Shown here: piece after piece, positions 36,641-48,892 of the stretch
How the letters are laid out: each line of letters starts with the position of its first letter
Numbering within the stretch: position 1 is the first letter of the stretch
Assembly (NCBI GenBank): GCA_023374025.1
Contig: SIJG01000002.1
Location: 1,647,790-1,711,789 of the forward strand
DNA: 64,000 nt
Direction of reading: 5' to 3'
Origin: Heterodera schachtii
Lineage: Eukaryota; Nematoda; Chromadorea; Rhabditida; Heteroderidae
Position numbers and translations under genes: made by a program
Notes under the pieces: model-generated
The model's input: only the letters and a program-made list of their open reading frames with translations
The model's database searches: none
Told to the model about the DNA's origin: nothing

Positions 36641-39600
36641 TTTCTCTCCCCTCTCTCTGTTGGCTGTTCGTTTTTTGCCATTTCCCCGCGGGCGAGCGAT
36701 CACTTTTTGTTCTTGTCAAATTATCTGTCAGCAGTTGTTTTTTTTTTTTTTTTGTTTAAGCCATTATAATGCATACGAATGCCCAACAGAAAGCCAATTG
36801 ACACCTTAAAATATATTTTTTTAAATTAAACTCTTTCATCCTTCCCCTCCGGTCATTTAATTGTACAACAAATAAACTTTTTTTTTTTGCATTAGCCCTC
36901 CGATCGGCCGCCCCGCCTGATCAATCACAAATGTGCGGCTCCGATCAGAGTCGGATTTTAATGCCCTCCCCAACGGCGGCTGATCCATCATCATCCCATC
37001 CTCATTTTTTGCCAATTAACAGTTGCTTAATCCCCGGACAAAATGATGAAAATGATGATGATGAAGAATGGGCCTATAAAAATATTATAGATGAGCCCGG
37101 CGGGGAAAGCACACCGCAGAGAGTGGGCAATTCGCAGAGAGTGGCAGAGAGACAGAGTCAAATTTTGAGCAAATCGATTCATTTTCATTTTGTGATCGGA
37201 AGAGGGGGGGGGGGGTGAGGAGGCGCTTATGGGCTGGGGACGGATCAAAATTATCTCTGATCGCCCTGGGGAGGGACGGCGGAGCAATGGGCGGGGGAGG
37301 GCACAAGGCGATCACAGCCACCACTGATCAAAAACAGATTTTCAATGGGCAAAACGGGAAAAACAGTAGTCACCCGACGCCGGCGGTGAGAAGGGCAAAA
37401 TTCGGATGACATTTTTCGGAATTTGCCCCCCCCCCCCTCGGGGGCCAAATTTAATCGGACGGAATTTCGTTAACGTCTTCTCCGTCCCCCCCCCCCCACC
37501 ACCCATTCGTCTCGAGGTGCTTTTGCCGGCCCATTAATTGGCCATAACTCCGCGGCACCGCCGCCCCGAGGACAATGTGCTGCTTGCCCACCCACCACAC
37601 CACTGCCACCACCAGCACATCTGCACCACACATTATTCGCATCGCCCGAGGGGACACCCCCCGCCCCCGCCCATCCAATTAGACACCCCTCGGGGATGGA
37701 AGAACTTTCTCATTATTCAACGCTTTTGCTCCGGGGTGGGGGGGTGGGGGGAGGGCATTGTGCCAAAATCCATCCATTCATTCCGGGGACAGAGGGCACA
37801 CAAAGTGACTTTCTCTCCCTCACCATTATTAAGTGCTTCTTCTTTTTTCTGCTGCTGCTGTGGACAAGTGGTGGTGGTGGTGGGGTGAAACAATGTTTTG
37901 GTGGTCATTCTTCAATTAACTCGCTTGGGCAATTTGGGCACAAATTCCCCCATTAATGGGACGGGGACAAATGACAATAAATTGTGGCGGGAGACAATTG
38001 GACGAATTGGGCGAAACGCGCGAAAAACAGTCACTGCCATGGCACAACGAATGGACGGCACGGCACAGGTGTGCCATCATCGGACCATCAGAACAGCACG
38101 GACAATGAATAATGATGAACAATGGCACTTTTGGACTCAGGATCACCCATTAAAGGGAATTTGGCAATAAAAAAGTACAAAACCTATACAAATTGCCCAA
38201 AATTGACCATTTGTCAGCGATGGGACAATTTTTGGAATTTTGACAATTGGCAAATGCACAAAACAAAGGTGAACATCCTTTTTGGTGGATGAACATATAA
38301 AATAATTAATCATTGGGACATATGTTCTTCTCGAATTGCCCTTCCCATTTTATGTCCCCGGAGGACAAAAGCGTTTATTCCCCGCCCCAAATCCGCCAAA
38401 TCCGCACCCATTCATTATTTTGTGTCCATTGTTATTGTGCCTCGGCACTTTCAAACACTCGGAATGGCTGTGCCGATATCGGTCACCTGTCCATTGGTGG
38501 CAAATTACGGCCCATCCATCGATTGAAAGTCGCGCATCTCTCCCGCCCTCCGTTTTTTAACATCTGCATATAATTTTTATAAATTTTGGCAATATGCTTC
38601 TCAAAATAGCTGATTAATTGATGAATAAATCCCTAAATCCCTTCCCCTTGGTCCTTTCCCCTTTCTCCCCCCCCCTCCTCCCCATTGTCCCTTGTTTTGT
38701 TTTGTTTTGCTTGTCCATTTGTTCCCTGCCCCCCCTCCCTCACATTTTCTCATTTGTCTGTCCCCACCGTTTAAGCATCATTAAACTTGCGCGGGTCGAT
38801 CCGTCCTTTTTCAACGCCTCACTCCACAAATTCCCTCATTCGCATTGATTCATTTTTTGTGAACAAACACTGTGCAATTTTTAATTCACCACTTTCTGCT
38901 GCTGCCGATCGCTGTCCCCCCATTTGTCCTGATCAGTCCGCCGTTTGTCCTTTTGGCCCTTTGGCCATTCGCTTTACGGTCCGATCGGCTTTGCTGGGGT
39001 CTGATCTGACTGATCAGTCGGTCATTAGTCCATCCCCTGTGCTGTTCTCTTCCCCCCCCCCTAATCACCCGCTTTTTGCTGGTTGTGGTCCCATTTGTTT
39101 CCAATATTCAATTTCATTACGATATCCCTCCCCTCCCCTCCAAATCCCGCGGATTTTCTTATTCTCCCCGCCCCATTCCGTCGCCGTCATTCCCTTACAA
39201 TTCTTCCCCCCCCCCCGCCTTCCGCTTCTTCTTCTCCTCCTTCTCCTGCCATTGGTACTTGAATAAGTCCATTCTTCATTCATTCAGTCGCCACTACTCA
39301 TCATTCCTCCCATCATTTGCATCCACTCGAAGAAACAACGCAATTATTCCATCCCTTCCCATCCCTCCCTTCCCCCCCCCTCCCCGGGGGTATAAAAGGA
39401 TGCGATTACCCACCGTATTCCATTCATTCCCCCCCCCCCCCCCCCCCTCTCATCACATCCGACGACGAATTGCACACATTATTCATCCATTGTGTCGTTG
39501 GTTGTCGTCCCTCCCTCCGCTCGTGCAAATTCATTTCTCTTCCATTCGTTGTCAAATTTCGCCTTTTCCCCGCCGGCGGATGGCCACGCCTCTTTTGTGC

Positions 39601-40614
39601 CGGACTCTTTGCTCCCCCCCCCCTCCCTTCGTAAAACTGCTTTTGGCATTTCTTAAAACTTTTGAAAGCGAAATCTGGAATATCTTTTCAAAATTAAACA
39701 AATTTGTAACGGCTTTTGATATTTAACTGTTAATTAAAACTAATTAAGGCTATCAAATTGCCTAATAAAAATGCTTCTTAATAAAAGCACATTTGTCTTG
39801 TGCTGATTGAGTGCATTCGATGCTGCTGCTAAATGAGCGGGCACACAAAGACAACAAACATCGCCCCGGGTAAAAATATGATCGATGATCGCTCATCAGT
39901 CATAAGCCCCCGGGGAGCGGCGCTTTTCTTCCCAATTTTTTTTTCATTAATTCCCTCAAATTGATTGTGTGGGGCTTTATGTGTCTCTTCTTTTTTCATC
40001 GCTTTCATAATTTTGTTTTTCTTTTTCCAATTTTTCTTTAATTACCCTCCGTTGCCAATGAAAATGAATTGTCGTTCCCGGCAAATTTTCTCGAATTCAT
40101 TCCCGAGAATTGTTTTGTTGGCCTATCAAACGCCAATTCGTCTGATTGTAAATATCCGTCGTATTTCCCCCCGGGGGATGGATAATCACTCTCAGCTGTG
40201 TGTGTGTTGTGTGTCATTCGTTCGTCCATTGCCTTGCGTTGTGCCCCCCCCCCCCCAATTTCCCCCCCGGCCAAATTCCAATTCAATTGGCCCTTCGGCG
40301 GAATGATTAATGAGCGGAATTAGGCCCAGGGCCCCGCGGCCGAAACGGACGATTATTCGCATCGCATTTATGGCCCTTCACCAGGAGGAGGAGGAGGGCC
40401 AGAGCAGAATTATTTGATGGACAGGCCGAAATTGGGCGCAGGAAGTTATTATTATTCGCCCCCAACACACAAAGCCAATTGAAGGCACAAAATGGGTCAA
40501 AATTGGCAAAGATTAACAAATTTTATAATTTTTCTTTTGCTTTTCCCTAATAAAAAAATCGGACCTAATTAAGGTGCATAATTAAGCACTTTCAATTAAA
40601 ACACGGCTTTCCCA

Positions 40615-43600
40615 ATGATCTCCCAATTGACTTCCTCCTCCTTTGATCAATTGCTTCTTCCCCCGCCGGCGCCGCCCTCCGCGCCGACTACCGTAACGAC
40701 ACAACCGAAGAATGGGGACTGTATTAGCAACAACGAAAGCGATGGATGTGCCGCTACCGTAATGCATTCATCAGACGGACCAATAATTACTACGATAAAT
40801 GGGGACAAACAGCGGAAGCGAAAGCAAAGTTCAGCGTCAAACGACCATGGCGGCACCAATAACAACAACATTAATGACACCATCGGCAATGATGGCGGAG
40901 GAGGCGCTGCCTCGTCCGCTCCGTCCTCTTCGGCATCCGCCCAGGGCGACGGAGCATCGGTAATTAACGAAATGGGAAATCTAATTAAAATTCATTAATA
41001 ATTAAACATTTGAAAACAGCCAAAATTGGCCGGAGTTGAGCAACAGTTGGTGGCCAGTTCACCCAGTCTTTTCTTGCAGCATGCGTTGCGGCACAATGCC
41101 ATCGACGGCACAGCGACGACGGGGCAAAGTCGGCGAGAGGGGCGGGGGAGGGCGGGGGGGGATTTGAAATTAAAAAAATTGAAATTTCAGCGGGGGAAGA
41201 ACAGCAGCAGGGCACGGGCATAGCGACGATGGACTTTTTCGAAGCACACAAAGCCTTTCAGAAGCTGAGCAATCAGTTGGGAAGTGCGGCATTTGAAGTG
41301 GCAATGGTAAAAATGAAATTTGAAATTTGACTTTTTAGCCGGCCTCTCCGCCGCCGACTCAGTCCCATTCCTTCCGACAATGGCACAACCGGCGGGTGGC
41401 ATGAACAACAACCCATTTGTGCAGCAATTGGCCACACTTTCGCCCTTTCTGATGGCACTGCAGCACCAATCACAGCAATTCATGCAGGTGGGGAGACAAT
41501 GGCAATGGCAAATGGGGGAATAATAATATTCTTGACCCACCTATTAAGGCCCATCAAAATCAATTCGATGCGGCGACTTTTCTGTCCATTCCGTCCAATA
41601 ATAATTGTAATTAAATACATTTTTTTCAGCTTAATTTATTTTAATTAAAATATGAATTTAAAAAGTTTCAGCCTCCGAAAATTTGTTCCAACAAATCGCT
41701 TCTTCGCCGATGGGTTACGTGAAGGACGAGGAGGAAGAGGAGGAGGAGGAAGAAGACGAGGAGAGGAGCAATTCCGGACAAAACCACGCGTTGGGGGAAC
41801 CCGAGGATTTGAGCTTAAAGTGAGTTACCAAACGGAGGGAGGGGAAAGAATAAAACAAATGGTTTTAATGAATGAATATTATTTGTCATTATAAGAAAAA
41901 AAAGTTTTATAATTACCCCCGAGGGGTCAATTGCGTCTGATGAGACAATTTTAAGAAGCCATAACTTTTTGCTTTGTTAGTCAAATGAATCATTAAAATA
42001 TCCAATTTAAAAAAAAATTGAATTAATTGCTGCTCATTAAGGAGCGAAGGTCGGTCATCGGTTGCCCACCACAATGGCAACTGCAGCAGTCACAACAGAA
42101 ATGGCACGCCCAATTGGTCGTACGAGGAGCAGTTCAAGCAGGTGTCCATTTGTCCTTTTGTCTGTCTTTACTCGTTTTTAATTTAAAAACACTCAAATTT
42201 TTTAATTTTTTGCACTTCTCCAAAATGTGGTGGTCACTTTTTTTTTCATGGCTCCCCATTTAATAACTCAGCAGAGGGAAGGGACAGCAGCAAATTTTGT
42301 GTGTTCATTCGGGTGAAAAATAGGCCCTTTCCCCCGCGGGGCGACGGATTTGTCCATCCAACCGAACGCACAAACAATGGACTTACGACTGACTCTTCGG
42401 GGGGGGGGGGGGGGGGGAAAATGAGAAATGGGGGGGGGGGCAATGAAATGATCTGTTGGCGCTGCAAATGGGCGACGATGGCACCAACGCACCCCGGGGG
42501 ATGGGTGGGGAGGGGGCGAACAATGAACTCGCGTTTACTTTTTTGGTCCAGACAAAATTAATCGGTGCCGCGTCGACGGGGCCAATTTGTTTTTGGCACC
42601 TGCCAAAAAAGTCCAAAATCGGCGGCTAAACATTTTTAAATCTAAAAATTTTAATTTGTTTCGCCATTTTCCAATTTGTTTGCCCTCGCCCATTTGTCCA
42701 AATTCGCCACTAATTTTGGCCACTGTTTTGCCGCTGGCGGACGGACAATACACAAAAGTGGCCGCATCATTAGTCCCTAACGACCAATAATGGAGCAGTG
42801 AATTAATTATTTACATAGTCAAAATCTCTCGGCGGATTTTCGTCCCCCGCAAATCCGTCCCCAAAAACTGAGTCTTGGCCAAATGAATCACTCAACTATT
42901 AAAATATTATTTTAATCAACTGGTGCTTCTACTCATATGTCTCTTTTTTAATTTAAGTTTTTGTGTCAACATTTGCCCATTAGTGCCGTGCCATTGCCCC
43001 CCCTCCCTCCTCCCCCATTTGGTGCTCACTTTCTGAGACTCATTAGCCCTCTCGGCTTTGTCCCAAATGAATTTTGTCGCCCCACTCAATGTGCCAAAAC
43101 GCTATTATATTGTTTTGTGTTGGTGCCTCTGGAGGACACGCAAAGTGAATTTCTGTGTATTTAGCCCCCCAAGGCGGCGGGCGGCCTTTTTCGGGACCAA
43201 AGTTTGGGAGGGGGCGACTTGGACAAATTATTGTTTATTCCGGCACATTTTCGGCACAATTTTAGTCCCCCCAAGGCATAATACACACACACAGATAACA
43301 TAATGCTATTACGGCGCATTTATTATTATCCCTCGGGCGACTTCGCATTTGTATGTTGCCTTAATTGTGCCTCGAGGCGATGTGCGGCAATTGGGCGGGG
43401 GGGGGCATACTGTAGGGGGGGGGGGGGGGAATTTGAATGGGAAAATGAAATTGGCAGAAAATTGGGAGACGACGAAATATTTAATGTAGGAGAATATTGA
43501 GTGGGATTTGGGCGGAGAATTGGAAGGAATTGGGGAAAAATAGAAAGTTTGGGAATTGGAATTTAAATGGGAAAAAGTGGACGGATTAAGAGAGAAAAGA

Positions 43601-46600
43601 AATTTCAACAGTACAGTAATCAGCGACACTTTGGGTACTGTAATCGGCCAAAACTTTGACTTAATAGCGATAACAGTCACCGTCTGAGTAAAGTAATAAG
43701 CCATCGAAACCGGCAATACTTTGGGTATACTGTAATCGGTCTTTATTCTTTAATTACAGTAACCATTTTAATTTCAATTTTAAATTGGCGCCAAATTATG
43801 CCAACCATAAAATTTGGGGTCGTAAAAGCAAAGAAATTCGGAAAATTATAAGGTTTTACAGTCAGTCCCCTCCCCAATTTTCCCCAATTTTGCCCCCCCC
43901 CCCCATTTCTTTTGGCTGTTTTATTTTCGATCGGCGGAATGACCAAAATAAATGATGGAAAAAACACATGGTACGCCTGCCTCTCTTCTCCTAAAATTGG
44001 AATTGAGCAGTGATTAATGTGGGATGAGAAGGGAACTTGGAATTTGGAAGTGAATGAAAGGCATTGGGAAAATAAAAAAATGTACGAAAAAACGAACGAA
44101 AGAAGACAAAATGAAAGAAAAAAGTAAAAGCGAAAATTGTTGCAAGAAATTTGGGGAAAATTCAAAAAAAAACCCAAATGGATTTTCAATAAATAAAGAA
44201 TTTAAAATTCATTTTTAAATTGATTGATTAGAAAAGAATATAAAAAATATTTTGAGCACTTAAAGCATGACTGAAAAGAAAGGGATTGGAGCGCCCTCGG
44301 AATTTTTTTTTTAAATTTCTTTCAATTTAATAATTTGGATTTTATTTTTACTAAAATATCGAACCGAGTTTATTGGAGAAAATAAAAAAAAAATTTCCAT
44401 TTTTTAGCTTTACGAACTTTCGCCCACTGATCTGAACCGGAAGGAATGGCTGGACGATTGGCTGGAATTTATGCGCCAACACGGTGCCACTCATTAATTA
44501 ATTATCTAATTACATGTCAAAATTTGACTAAAGGAAAGCCGGTGACACGCATTCCGATCATGGCCAAGCAGGTGTTGGACCTGTACGAGCTGTACAGGCT
44601 GGTGGTGCACCACTGGCGGACTGGTGGAGGTGATCAACAAGAAATTGTGGCGCGAAATTGCCAAAGGGCTCAATTTGCCAACTTCGATCACTTCGGCTGC
44701 GTTTACTCTCAGAACACAGTGAGAAATTAATGAATGAAAATGGCAATTTGTTTTGCTTATGTATTTTTGATCGGATGCTCTTTGAGACTGATCAGAAAAG
44801 CGGACATAACACCCGAACACATCTGCTGATCAAAAAACCGGCACGCTAACTTTTTAATGGCCTTATTCTCAAGGCCACTAATTACCCTTTTAGGTTTTAC
44901 CACTTTTGCGCCGATTTTCGAATTGGGCGCATTTATTTTTGACTTTTTTTTAACCTTTTCTCTGGTTCAAAGTTAATTTTGACTTGCAAAATTGCTGTCT
45001 GATCCTTTCTTTTTTTGGCTTTGTGATCACCACTGATCAGACCAAAAGGAAACGGTTCCATATTTCTGATCACTTTGCCAAGCAAAAAAAAAAAAAATCA
45101 TGTTTTTGTTGTTTTTTTCAGATATGACAAGTATTTGTACGACTACGAATGCAAAATACACGAATTCAGCGACCGTGCAGCATTGGAAGCAGCGATTGAT
45201 GCAAACAAACGCGAGGGCAGGCGCAACCCGCCGCCGCCGGGCGCCGCCGGCGTAACTTCGAACTCCGCGGGCGCAACGCCCGCGGGGGCACAGCACCACA
45301 ACGGCAGCAACAACCACAACAACAACAGCCATCACCAGCACAATTATTCGGGGTAAAATGGGAGAGGGAATTATTTAAAATCTTAATTTTCATCTGCTAA
45401 TTGCCTCGACTAATTAACTGCCCCTTAATTAACGATTGATGAATTAATTGCTCATTAGGGGCCGTCATTCGTCCGCCAATTCGGCGGAAGCTCAGCAGCA
45501 ACGGCATATGCAACAGCAGCAAATGCGCTGGTTTGAGCAAATGTTTGGCACCGCTCCGCCGCCGCCTCCGATGGTCGCGGCGGCATTTTTTGGAAAACAT
45601 TTGCTGAATTTTGGTGGTGGCACCGCAACGGACGGAATGGCGACAATGGCACGAGGTGAACGAAGGAATCATCAGCCTAATTGATCATCAATAAGGGACA
45701 ATTCCAATTGGCATAGTGATCGCAAACAATTCCAATTGGCATAGTGATCGCAATGTGTGACCAATTAAGACTAATTAACCAATCGCAACGGGATAATTAG
45801 GATTAATTAGCTCACCGTAATTATATATTTAGGAGTGATTAGCCAACATCGGAAAACCGTTTGATTAGCCGAAAATTGGAAATTATCAAATAATTAAAAT
45901 TTAGCAACGACAGAGGAGGAAAGTGCTCACCAAAACGGGGATAACAGCAGCCGGGCGCCCTCCGTCGCGCAACCGCCATCACAATTTGCCGGTGTAGCGG
46001 CGATGCCATTCCAATTTTTGCTTCAAAATGGGGAGGAGAATCAGCGGCAACAATTCGACTCAATCTTTCCAAAGTCCATCCATTTGGCCCAAATTCATAA
46101 TTAATTTTCCAATTTTCACTTTTCAGAATTGAACTTGCCAATGGTCGAAGTTCGTCGTCACCGCAAACGCTCGCCCAACGGCAAAACGAAGCGAATGCCG
46201 AAACAGGAAAGTGCCAACAACTCCAGGACGGCACTGCGGCATCATCGCCCTCGACTTCCTCCTCCAATTTTGCCACCTCCGCCACCAACCAGCAGCAGAG
46301 AAAGTCACCGGCGAACGCGGCGCCAAGTGAGGAAGAATTTGAATTTGGGGAGGGAAAATTGGCAAAAAAGTGCCGGAATACATTAACAGGAAAATTGCGA
46401 TTTAACTGTAATTAAAGACTTTTCAGCTGAGAAAAGGCGAAAAGTGAGCGAGGCGCCTCCTTCGGCGTCCGTTGGTCCGTCGCCAAATGTGCCGAAAAAC
46501 AGTGCCATCACCTGCGGCGATGGCACTTCCGTTGCGCCACCCCTCGGCCCGTTTGGCGATTTGTTGAAAAATGCGTTGCGTTTCAACATCAAAGTGAACA

Positions 46601-47008
46601 ACGGCGAAGGTGGACGAAACGAAATGACAGATTTTCAAAAAATGATTTTGGAATTAAAAATTTTAAATTCCCAAATTAATTACCGAATTTTGTTAATTTT
46701 GAAAAATTCGCCGAGGGCATTTCCTTCAAAATTGTTTTCGAACCCAATCATAAATTTCTCAAATAATTCGGTTTCGGGTTTATTATCCCCGCGGTCTTTT
46801 AGAATCAAAAAATGCCACTGATGGCAATTCGTCCGCTGGCAATTTGCCTCCGGCGACAACGGCATCGGACAACGATCCCTCGTCCATGGTGGTGTCGATG
46901 GAAATTAATGGGGTACAGTACCAGGGCGTACTGTTCGCCATGCCCACGGCGGAAAGTGAAACGGCGGAAGTGTTGACGGAACGCCAAAACAGAGGCAACA
47001 AAAATTGA
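40615..47008 (+). CDS. cfi-1: ARID3/Dead ringer/CFI-1-like transcription factor
   Basis: Multi-exon gene starting MISQLTSSSFDQLLLPPP at 40615. The N-terminal half is Ser/Asn/Gln-rich, with an acidic Glu run after MGYVKDEEEEEE (about 41720). The extended ARID DNA-binding domain begins WSYEEQFKQ (about 42100), then LYELSPTDLNRKEWLDDWLE (44407), KPVTRIPIMAKQVLDLYELY, LWREIAKGLNLPTSITSAAF and, in the next exon (45121), YDKYLYDYECK. The C-terminal REKLES region is recognisable: PLGPFGDLLKNALRFNIKV and, in the last exon, VSMEINGVQYQGVLFA, with stop at 47008. CFI-1 is a neuronal terminal-fate regulator in C. elegans; role here is by homology. Oddity: one extra T at about 44614 breaks the frame between VVHH and GGLVEVINKK, the core of the ARID. 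The orthology of the symbol is inferred; exon boundaries 41100-42030 are approximate. Confidence 0.86.
45697..45752. repeat. Short intronic tandem duplication (~28 bp x 2)
   Basis: caattccaattggcatagtg plus atcgcaa is present twice in a row in an intron of the ARID3-like gene. Confidence 0.8.
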
Positions 47009-48892
47009 ACCCATTCACTATTATTTATTGTTTCCTCTTTCAGTCTGATACTGTATTTCATTTCATCAGACCGTAATCCAATTGTTGCCTCATTAGCGTA
47101 AAACACAGTATGAAGCTTTGAAATTTAACATACAATTCATTTTTTGTTGAAATTTATTAGGCACAGATTACGGTAACGATTTTTGAAAATTAAATTGTGA
47201 ATCATGAAGATAGCTTTATCCGTTTTTTATTATTACATGATGCACCAATTCATTTATGCCAATAAAAACAGAAGAAGAATATATTCTCTTTTTAAAATAA
47301 ATAAACCAATTAAATTAATTAAAAAGGAGAGTAATTATATTTTAATGCGGGGCTATTAATTAATTACGCTATCACAAAAAAAACATTACTGGAAAATTGT
47401 TTAAATTTGTTTTTCCTTTCGTAATTTCCGTTTTGTCCCCGACCAATTTCCCCCGAGGGCTTTTCCCACTTTTGGGCCCAAATTCCGTCTCGAAATGGCC
47501 CACTTATCGGAGCAGCTCATCTCCCCGCCCTCCCCCCGCCCGGCCAATTTGTACCGGTGGCACTAATCCCTCCGTGCCGTCGGCGCAATAAGCCACTCAA
47601 TAATTTCCCCGGGGGCATTTGGGGACGACGCATTATTTACCTAAACCATTCACTTCACACAATACAAATTGTGGGAGAATCGCTGCCGATGGATGAGCTC
47701 TGCTGGCCGAAAATGGCATTTGATTCAAAAAACTTTTTCGCAAAAACCGTACCAATTCGGAGACTAATTGGTTTTTTAACTATTTTTAGAATGGATAAGT
47801 TATTAGCTAATTTTCCCCGTTTAACCAAAATTTTTCTACTGAAAAAGTTTGAATTTTTTTTGAAAATTCTTTAAAAATCTTTATAATTCAAATTTATGAT
47901 ATAAATTATTTTTATATTTTTCACAATTTTATGAAAGTTTTTGTATTGCTATTTACTATAATTGTGCCTATTTTGGAATAATTACTATATAAAAATTTAA
48001 TTTTTTCCTTTTCGATTTGTCCGCCCAATTGGTGCCAAAAAAGTCCCTCGTTTTTTGCACCATTTCCTCCTCTAATCTCTTTTCTATTGGTATTTTCTCA
48101 TTTTATGCCATTTTCACTTCCCTTTCACAACAAATATTATTTATTTTCATTTTGCCAAATGCTTTCTTTTATTATTTTCACTGAATTAATTGTTCTGCCG
48201 GTGGCATTTTTGGTCGGCAAAGGTAAGTGAATTTGTAAAATTAAATTGAAAAAGAGAAAATTAAATTTAAAAATAATTAAAACAAACAAATCGTATGTCG
48301 TCGGATTGGCATAACTTAAAACCTTTTATATAATTTTCATTTTTTGTATTTGTTAAATAAATTTCTTTTAATTTTCGTTTAATTATTTTAAATGGCGAAT
48401 AAATTTGGAAAATTTAAAATTAAACAATAATTTAATTAAAAGTTAATTTATTTTTGTTAAATCCCTTAATGTTTTCCAAAAATGTTGCATTTGCGGAAAT
48501 ATTTGTTCATAATTTTGGCCAAACTTTTCAAAGAATAAAAAATCATTGGCACAATTTGTTTTCGCTCTTCGCCTCCATTGTTTCAATTCGTCGACCATTC
48601 CCTCGTGCCAAATTTGCCCTTTATTTCCTTCCCAAAATGCCGTCCCCCGGGGGGACATTCACTCACTATGCCATGCCGTTGTCCCTCTCCCTCCCCCCCT
48701 CTCCTAATCCGATTGTGCCACGACTTTCATGCCAATTTTTCATTTTGTGCCATCGTTTGACTGACATTTGTGGCCAAACAATTACAAAAAATGAAACGCC
48801 AAAAAGGCACACTTTTCCACTGAAAGTGCCACTCGACTTTTGAGTTGTCCAACAACATTTCCTTGTGCTTCTTGGCAAATAGTTAAATTGAA
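47009..48892. other. Intergenic region between ARID3-like and nAChR cluster
   Basis: AT-rich; holds candidate AATAAA signals for the ARID gene (for example near 47260 and 47299) and pyrimidine-rich stretches further right. No convincing exon. Should include the promoter of the first nAChR gene. Confidence 0.5.

Larger units (their letters stand above)
32327..40614. other. Large gene-poor interval upstream of the ARID3-like gene
   Basis: About 8.3 kb with no reading frame I can support. It holds many C or G runs of 9-17 bases, a CT microsatellite (36548-36640), a tandem repeat (33183-33540), TGATCA clusters (about 34780-34810, 38925-39015) and simple poly-T. Reading frames of 100-216 residues seen here are Pro/Ser/Phe-rich products of pyrimidine tracts. 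A short frame at about 36960-37130 (PSSSHPHFLPINSCLIPG, ending near a GTGGGC donor) could be an upstream exon of the ARID gene but is unproven. The size is consistent with a regulatory domain for that gene. Confidence 0.5.

Noticed and set aside
38787..39726. Overlapping open frames of 159 and 216 residues, Pro/Ser/Phe-rich
   Set aside because: The region is a pyrimidine tract with several long C runs; both frames are open by composition, with no recognisable domain or splice context.
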